DNA of 44,681 nt, taken from assembly GCA_947631015.1 (NCBI GenBank), contig CANRJS010000015.1, forward strand, positions 1 through 44,681. The letters are read 5' to 3'. Below, piece by piece: positions 40,852 to 44,681 of the stretch (position 1 is the first letter of the stretch; each line of letters begins with the position of its first letter). A program made the translations under genes and the position numbers. Below the pieces are notes generated by a model. It had not been told where the DNA came from, did not search any database, and worked only from the letters and a program-made list of their open reading frames with translations. The stretch comes from an uncultured Clostridia bacterium (GTDB lineage Bacteria; Bacillota; Clostridia; Oscillospirales; JAAYOS01).

Positions 40852-41523
40852 TTACTTCGCGCCGTACTTGGCGAGGTAGGCTTCCATCTTCGCGCGGGTG
40901 TCGTCGTCGATATAGACCTTTCCGTCCACCTCGCGATCATGCAGGCTCTCTATCACGTCATACACCGTCGCTATCGGGCAGACCTTCAGTCCGAACTCGT
41001 CCTCAAGCTCGTCGAGAGCGGCGCGGGCGCCCTGCCCGCGCTCGCGGCGGTCTATCGAGACTATCAGCGCCGCCAGCTTCACGTCCGCCGCCGACTTCAG
41101 TATCTCCGCACTCTCGCGGACGGCGGTACCGGCGGTGACGACGTCCTCCACTATCACTATGCGGTCGCCGTCCTTAGGCTTGTAGCCGACGAGGCTGCCG
41201 CCCTCGCCGTGGTCCTTCGCCTCCTTGCGGTTGAAAAAGTACGGCTTGTCGACGCCGTAGAGCCGCCACAGCGACGCGGCGGCGGCCGAGGCGAGCGGTA
41301 TTCCCTTATATGCGGGGCCGAACAGCGCGTCGAAGTCGGTCCCGAAGTCCTCCATTATCGTGCGGGCGTAGAGGTCGCCGAGCGCGGCAAGCTCCGCGCC
41401 GGTGCGGAAGTTGCCCGTGTTGACGAAATACGGCGTCTTTCGTCCGCTCTTTGTGACGAAGTCGCCGAAGGTGAGCACGCCGGAGCGCACCATCAGTTCA
41501 ATAAGCTCGCTTTTTCTGCTCAT
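40852..41523 (-). CDS. pyrE: Orotate phosphoribosyltransferase
   Basis: 223 residues from ATG 41523 (GGAGGAC upstream); in-frame codons further upstream cross the promoter. Joins orotate to PRPP to form orotidine 5'-phosphate in pyrimidine synthesis. Seen: VLTFGDFVTKSGRKTPYFVN, GPAYKGIPLASAAA near residue 82, FFNRKEAKDHGEGG near 107 with the loop Lys and His, and the PRPP motif VIVEDVVTAGTAVRESAEIL near 134. Single-gene unit with promoter and terminator; other pyr genes are not in the window. Confidence 0.95.
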   Translation of the reverse strand: MSRKSELIELMVRSGVLTFGDFVTKSGRKTPYFVNTGNFRTGAELAALGDLYARTIMEDFGTDFDALFGPAYKGIPLASAAAASLWRLYGVDKPYFFNRKEAKDHGEGGSLVGYKPKDGDRIVIVEDVVTAGTAVRESAEILKSAADVKLAALIVSIDRRERGQGARAALDELEDEFGLKVCPIATVYDVIESLHDREVDGKVYIDDDTRAKMEAYLAKYGAK

Positions 41524-41546
41524 ATCTGTCCTCCGAAAAGAATTCT

Positions 41547-41582
41547 CCGGATTAGGATACCACAATCCGGCGCATGATGCAA
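41547..41582 (-). promoter_or_regulatory. pyrE promoter with an inverted repeat over the -10
   Basis: Minus strand TTGCAT (41582-41577), 17-base spacer, TATCCT (41559-41554). A perfect 7-bp inverted repeat CCGGATT/AATCCGG (41547-41553 and 41564-41570) brackets the -10, which could be an operator. The binding protein is unknown. Confidence 0.65.
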
Positions 41583-41596
41583 GAGAGAATCTCCCG

Positions 41597-41794
41597 CTAT
41601 TTGCCGAGGAGGCGCGCGATCGCACAGATACAGTTTCCGAACAGCCCTATGCCCACAAACACAGCGGAAACGGTGATGACATCCGGGTCCATGTCCCCGA
41701 ACACTGCTATCGTCAGGGGAATCGCGGCAACGACTGCCACGGCAAACAAGATGAAGTTAGCAATACGAATTTTAATCCCCAAACGGCGTTTCAC
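41597..41794 (-). CDS. Small two-span membrane protein, start inside a repeat hairpin
   Basis: 65 residues with two membrane segments (about 11-32 and 39-61) separated by FGDMDPD. No known family recognised, but the composition is that of a real membrane protein. The only start with any support is GTG at 41794, giving MKRRLGIKIRIANFILFAVA; this codon and the next six lie inside the 3' stem of repeat hairpin 3 (41777-41805). AAAGGGG is 14 bases upstream, too far for a good site. Either the repeat replaced the native 5' end, leaving a marginal start, or the gene is broken. Confidence 0.5.
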   Translation of the reverse strand: MKRRLGIKIRIANFILFAVAVVAAIPLTIAVFGDMDPDVITVSAVFVGIGLFGNCICAIARLLGK

Positions 41795-42110
41795 GCCGCT
41801 TGGGGACCCCTTTGATTAAAATGCTCGCCGGAAATGAATTCCGGCTCCGCAAATTCGGCGCGTAGCGCCGAATTTAACCGCGCGAACCGGCGCGGACGGC
41901 GTTTCACGCCGAACTTTCAACAAAAAGCCTCGCAGAGTTCGCCGCCAAAAGGCGGCGAATAAATCAAATCCGTTTTTTCCGGCGGCGTGTACGTAGGAAA
42001 AACTCCTCTCACGGAGCGCGCTTCGAAGCGCCGCAGGCGCGAGGAGCGAAGCGCAGTGAATCCGCCGGCAGGGCTCCGCTCTGTCCGGCGGTCTAAACGC
42101 GAAAGAGACC
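41777..42110 (-). repeat. Mosaic hairpin repeat, inverted copy
   Basis: Same family, read on the minus strand. From 42110 downward: module E (CCGCCGGACAGAGCGGAG...CTGCCGGCGG, 42060-42092); module C (about 42005-42045); module B (GCCTCGCAGAGTTCGCCGCC, 41935-41992); then the core with hairpin 1 AAATTCGGCGC/GCGCCGAATTT (41875-41851), hairpin 2 CCGGAATTCATTTCCGG (41844-41828) and hairpin 3 (41805-41777, 12-bp arms with one mismatch). No gene other than the small ORF entering from the left. Confidence 0.85.
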
Positions 42111-42184
42111 GGCCTCCGGGTAGTTTCCAATAAAACAGTATCAAAATAACACTGATTTAGGGTAACTGCCAGACAGGGTGCAAC

Positions 42185-42234
42185 AAAAAGAACAGCCACA
42201 CTCGGAGATCAATCCGGGTATGGCTGTTCTTTTT
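42185..42234. terminator. Long bidirectional terminator at the edge of the low-GC segment
   Basis: AAAAAGAACAGCCA (42185-42198) pairs with TGGCTGTTCTTTTT (42221-42234), with an inner ACTCGGA/TCCGGGT continuation. T-rich on both sides. It separates the repeat from the low-GC genes. The remaining bases 42111-42314 are AT-rich and show no gene. Confidence 0.85.
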
Positions 42235-42314
42235 ATTGTTCAATTGGATAATAAACGTGAGAGGGGCATTTTAAGTCGATATAATGAAAGCCTGTCGAAT
42301 ACTTATTTGAGATT

Positions 42315-44045
42315 TTAATAACTTTCTGGCATTTGATAAGAAAGCCCTGAAAAATTATCATTTTCTGAAGCAAGAGTATCTCTTACTTTAATTACTTTCT
42401 CTCCATTACCAGACACAAATGTGAGCCTTAGCGTATCACCCGCTTCCAACACTTTCATCTTTTCGAGGATTTTTTCAGGTTCAGCGACGGCCACGCAAGG
42501 TGCCTCCCGATGAAGGGGAAGGAGCAACGTTTGATCAAAAAGAGTAACATTTACATGTGTAGAATACACCAACTTATGTTTTGTCGATATGAGAGCCATG
42601 AGGTTCGATCGCTCATTCTCCTCAATTTGGATACCAAAATCCATTGAGGGAGTTGAAGTAATACATCCACGTCCCACAATAACATCGTATAAACGGTTTA
42701 TTGTGTTATAGTCTTCCCACTGAATAGTCCGAATACAATCAAGCGTAATGTCAAAATACTGCTCAATAGCAACTATTTTCCGCAACGTTTCAATCACTCT
42801 TGGATCATCTTCCTTATCGATTTTGGTCGATGTTCCTGTATCCAACACAGTTCCAGTGGATAAGTTTTTGACGCGAATCTCACCTCCATTCCTTATCTGC
42901 TCCATCGCTTCCAAATAATGCAGAAATTCTGCGTGTGTGGCATTTTTTGGCGTTATATTCAGCTTGAATCTATCTTCACGCGAGGAGGTCGTATACTGCA
43001 CATCAAAGTTTCTGTAAATATCTTCCTCGTTAGTCAGCAACATTGAATCGTTATCAAATATTTCCTTTATCCGCATGGGAATATCATCAAATAAGACAAA
43101 ATCATCTACATAAATACCACACGGAAATGCCTCCGGGAAAGCAGGCGGCACTACAGTCACGGTCTTTCCATTCATAGCCTCCGCCTCAGCTTGGATAGGG
43201 TCAAGCTCATGTCCAAGATATTTTGTTACAGACACTACATCCAATTTCAATGAACGTTGATGGCGAAAGGCCCTCATGAGCAGAGATGTATCAATATTTT
43301 CTTTTTTTCCATCATCAAACCAAGCGGCTGATGCTTTGATATTAAAGTGTACCGGATACTTCTTTTCAGCTTCTTCTGTCAGCGGTATACTAACATACCG
43401 CCCGTCTTTCAATGCATATCCGTAATAGGGAAACAATCTGTGTGTGGATGAAATCGCATTTTGTATTGATGTGACTTTATTTGCGACTTCTTCATATCTT
43501 CCTTCGTGCATCGCCATGATAATATGATCCATGGAGAGCAGATTTTCTTGTCCTATTTTATCTTCTATGCTTTTCATCTGCTCCAACTGTGTCTGATGCT
43601 GTTCTGTCATCTCAGATTCTAAGGTATCCTCAATCTCAGTGACAGCAAGAGCTAATTCTTTATCTAATCTTCCCCATGCAAACCGTTGCAAAATGTCCAT
43701 GGCCTTGTCAGCCAGATTGGCAGCTCTCTCACGACTCATTGCTGTGTTGGATTGGGCATACGCCATAGCTTTATGCCGTATCATTTCTCTGGCTTCTTCA
43801 CGCTCTTTCGAGGTTCGCCCAAAGAGCCGCCGCTTTACATCCTCAATCATATCATTCCTGATATACTCTGCAAGACTCTGAAAATCGAATTCCTCTTCCC
43901 TTGTGCAAAACTCGTTAGCCTGCATTTGTCTTTGGAGAAACTGCCCCAACTGTTTACGAACTTTGCGTTCTGCCGCGGCATCTAAAATTCTGTCTCGTGC
44001 GATTTCTAATCCAATATTCACAATATTGTCTATTACAATGCTCAT
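42315..44045 (-). CDS. Unknown 576-residue protein, helical N-terminus, beta-rich C-terminus, in a low-GC segment
   Basis: Residues 1-190 are strongly helical: MSIVIDNIVNIGLEIARDRI, FLQRQMQANEFCTREEEFDF, NDMIEDVKRRLFGRTS, then long charged helices (EMTEQHQTQLEQMKSIEDKI). This resembles, but I cannot prove it matches, the helical domains that precede NACHT-type NTPases in bacterial defence proteins; no P-loop follows. Residues 190-576 alternate strands and loops (YVSIPLTEEAEKKYPVHFN, FPCGIYVDDFVLFDD) with no known motif. Base composition is much more AT-rich than the rest of the window. GGAGAAAC precedes the ATG at 44045. It follows the Res-type gene by 96 bases on the same strand and may be its partner. 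Confidence 0.7.
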   Translation of the reverse strand: MSIVIDNIVNIGLEIARDRILDAAAERKVRKQLGQFLQRQMQANEFCTREEEFDFQSLAEYIRNDMIEDVKRRLFGRTSKEREEAREMIRHKAMAYAQSNTAMSRERAANLADKAMDILQRFAWGRLDKELALAVTEIEDTLESEMTEQHQTQLEQMKSIEDKIGQENLLSMDHIIMAMHEGRYEEVANKVTSIQNAISSTHRLFPYYGYALKDGRYVSIPLTEEAEKKYPVHFNIKASAAWFDDGKKENIDTSLLMRAFRHQRSLKLDVVSVTKYLGHELDPIQAEAEAMNGKTVTVVPPAFPEAFPCGIYVDDFVLFDDIPMRIKEIFDNDSMLLTNEEDIYRNFDVQYTTSSREDRFKLNITPKNATHAEFLHYLEAMEQIRNGGEIRVKNLSTGTVLDTGTSTKIDKEDDPRVIETLRKIVAIEQYFDITLDCIRTIQWEDYNTINRLYDVIVGRGCITSTPSMDFGIQIEENERSNLMALISTKHKLVYSTHVNVTLFDQTLLLPLHREAPCVAVAEPEKILEKMKVLEAGDTLRLTFVSGNGEKVIKVRDTLASENDNFSGLSYQMPESY

Positions 44046-44141
44046 TATTTTGTTTCTCCTATTTCGGGAAGTGTTTACAACTGTATATATGAATATCTCA
44101 TTAATATACTTCTATTCATCACAGTCCTTGTGTCTTACCGT

Positions 44142-44681
44142 TTATAGCTCTCTCACGATCTCCACAAACTGCTTCATCCCCACTGCTCCCGGCAGCGGTT
44201 CAGCACCGTCGGCGAACACCATGTAATACCTGAACTGACTGCCCGCCGCATTGCGCCATGCCTGACCGAGGGCGATTTTATCGCGGCTGTCATCGTTTTT
44301 CAGATGCTCGCCTTTTGTCTCGACAAAAATGACCTTCCCGCTGTTTGTCATCAGCATAATGTCCGGGTAGTGATTGATAAAGCCGTTTATACAGAAGCCG
44401 TGCTTCGCAATGTTCCGATGCCACCAACGGACGTTGGGCAGGGCGGTCAGCTCCATCACCAAGTCCTGCTCAAGCTGATTCATGTCTTCCTCCGCCTGAT
44501 AGAGCGACCCGCCGATCATGTCCGTATTGTCCATCGGATGGATGCACACGGGCAGACGGTACGATGGGCGGCAGACGATGCGTTCCGTCTCCAGCCAGCG
44601 GACAAAGGTTTCCTTGTAATGCTCCGTCAGAAGCGATTCAATCTTTGCCTTGATTTTAGCGGCGTAGCCGAGCGGCGCTTT
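44142..44681 (-). CDS. Type III restriction Res-like / DEAD-DEAH helicase, C-terminal nuclease part (runs off the right edge)
   Basis: About 179 codons are present, open to the window edge; the N-terminal helicase part is outside. The visible region ends with a PD-(D/E)XK nuclease: PDIMLMTNSGKVIFVETKGE, followed by HLKNDDSRDKIALGQAWRNA and FRYYMVFADG. This order is that of the C-terminal endonuclease domain of Type III restriction Res subunits and of related helicase-nucleases. A start inside (GTG near 44549) is not needed, because the frame continues upstream as coding-like sequence (KIESLLTEHYKETFVRWLET). Whether a modification methylase accompanies it cannot be seen. Confidence 0.75.
   Translation of the reverse strand, partial: KAPLGYAAKIKAKIESLLTEHYKETFVRWLETERIVCRPSYRLPVCIHPMDNTDMIGGSLYQAEEDMNQLEQDLVMELTALPNVRWWHRNIAKHGFCINGFINHYPDIMLMTNSGKVIFVETKGEHLKNDDSRDKIALGQAWRNAAGSQFRYYMVFADGAEPLPGAVGMKQFVEIVREL

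Noticed and set aside
41777..42110. Insertion sequence with terminal inverted repeats
   Set aside because: No transposase fragment, no matching long terminal repeats and no target duplication recognised; the hairpins are internal modules.
1..44681. tRNA, rRNA, tmRNA, SRP RNA or RNase P genes
   Set aside because: I scanned the gaps for their conserved sequences and saw none; a covariance-model scan would be decisive.

Overview
The window reads as chromosome from a GC-rich, spore-forming member of the Clostridia, probably an Oscillospiraceae-like gut lineage. The grounds are: sporulation genes yqfC, yqfD and ylbJ; the Firmicute block murB-rapZ-yvcK-whiA-dnaE-pfkA with hprK nearby; an infC-rpmI-rplT operon behind a leader terminator; an HPr-like regulator; and formate-tetrahydrofolate ligase with FolD. 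The taxonomic placement is inference. Most genes are very GC-rich. The last 2.4 kb (after about 42.1 kb) is visibly AT-richer and looks acquired.

Layout. 0-2.6 kb: yqfD (partial) and yqfC, ylbJ, a gene-free stretch with an imperfect direct repeat, and a small Cys-rich protein. 2.8-15.7 kb, nearly all on the minus strand: fba, pfkA, dnaE, whiA, yvcK, rapZ, murB, a ROK glucokinase, hprK and a pyridoxal-kinase-type gene. 15.7-17.8 kb: a palindrome cluster, then trmB fused to a GNAT domain and a second GNAT gene. 17.8-20.9 kb: a large hairpin-repeat array, a HAD nucleotidase, rplT, rpmI and infC (non-AUG start). 21.0-28.7 kb: two secreted/anchored paralogues, lgt-folD-fhs, and a third paralogue on the other strand. 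28.8-36.9 kb: NUDIX, a ZIP transporter, an unknown membrane protein, cdd, a GT2 glycosyltransferase, a CPBP protease, an RCC1/stalk/trypsin-like exoprotein and pgi. 37.0-41.8 kb: a DUF1294-type protein, mtaB, an HPr-like protein, a D,D-carboxypeptidase, pyrE and a small membrane protein. 42.3 kb to the end: an unknown 576-residue protein and the C-terminal part of a Res-type helicase-nuclease, a likely defence locus cut by the window edge.

How the genes fit together. Glucokinase, Pgi, PfkA and Fba give the upper half of glycolysis. HprK and the HPr-like protein (which keeps the regulatory Ser region but lacks the phospho-carrier His) point to carbon-source signalling. YvcK and RapZ sit with MurB, linking carbon state to wall synthesis. 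Lgt sits between lipoprotein-like paralogues that could be its substrates. FolD and Fhs form a one-carbon pair.

The most unusual content is between the genes. A mosaic family of hairpin modules recurs at about 17.8, 22.2, 27.3, 37.0, 40.4 and 41.8 kb. Linkers between hairpins are conserved, while the stems differ from copy to copy with both arms changing together. Several copies begin right at stop codons. One appears to have entered the space between a conserved promoter-like element and its gene. Another supplies the apparent start codon of a small membrane-protein gene.
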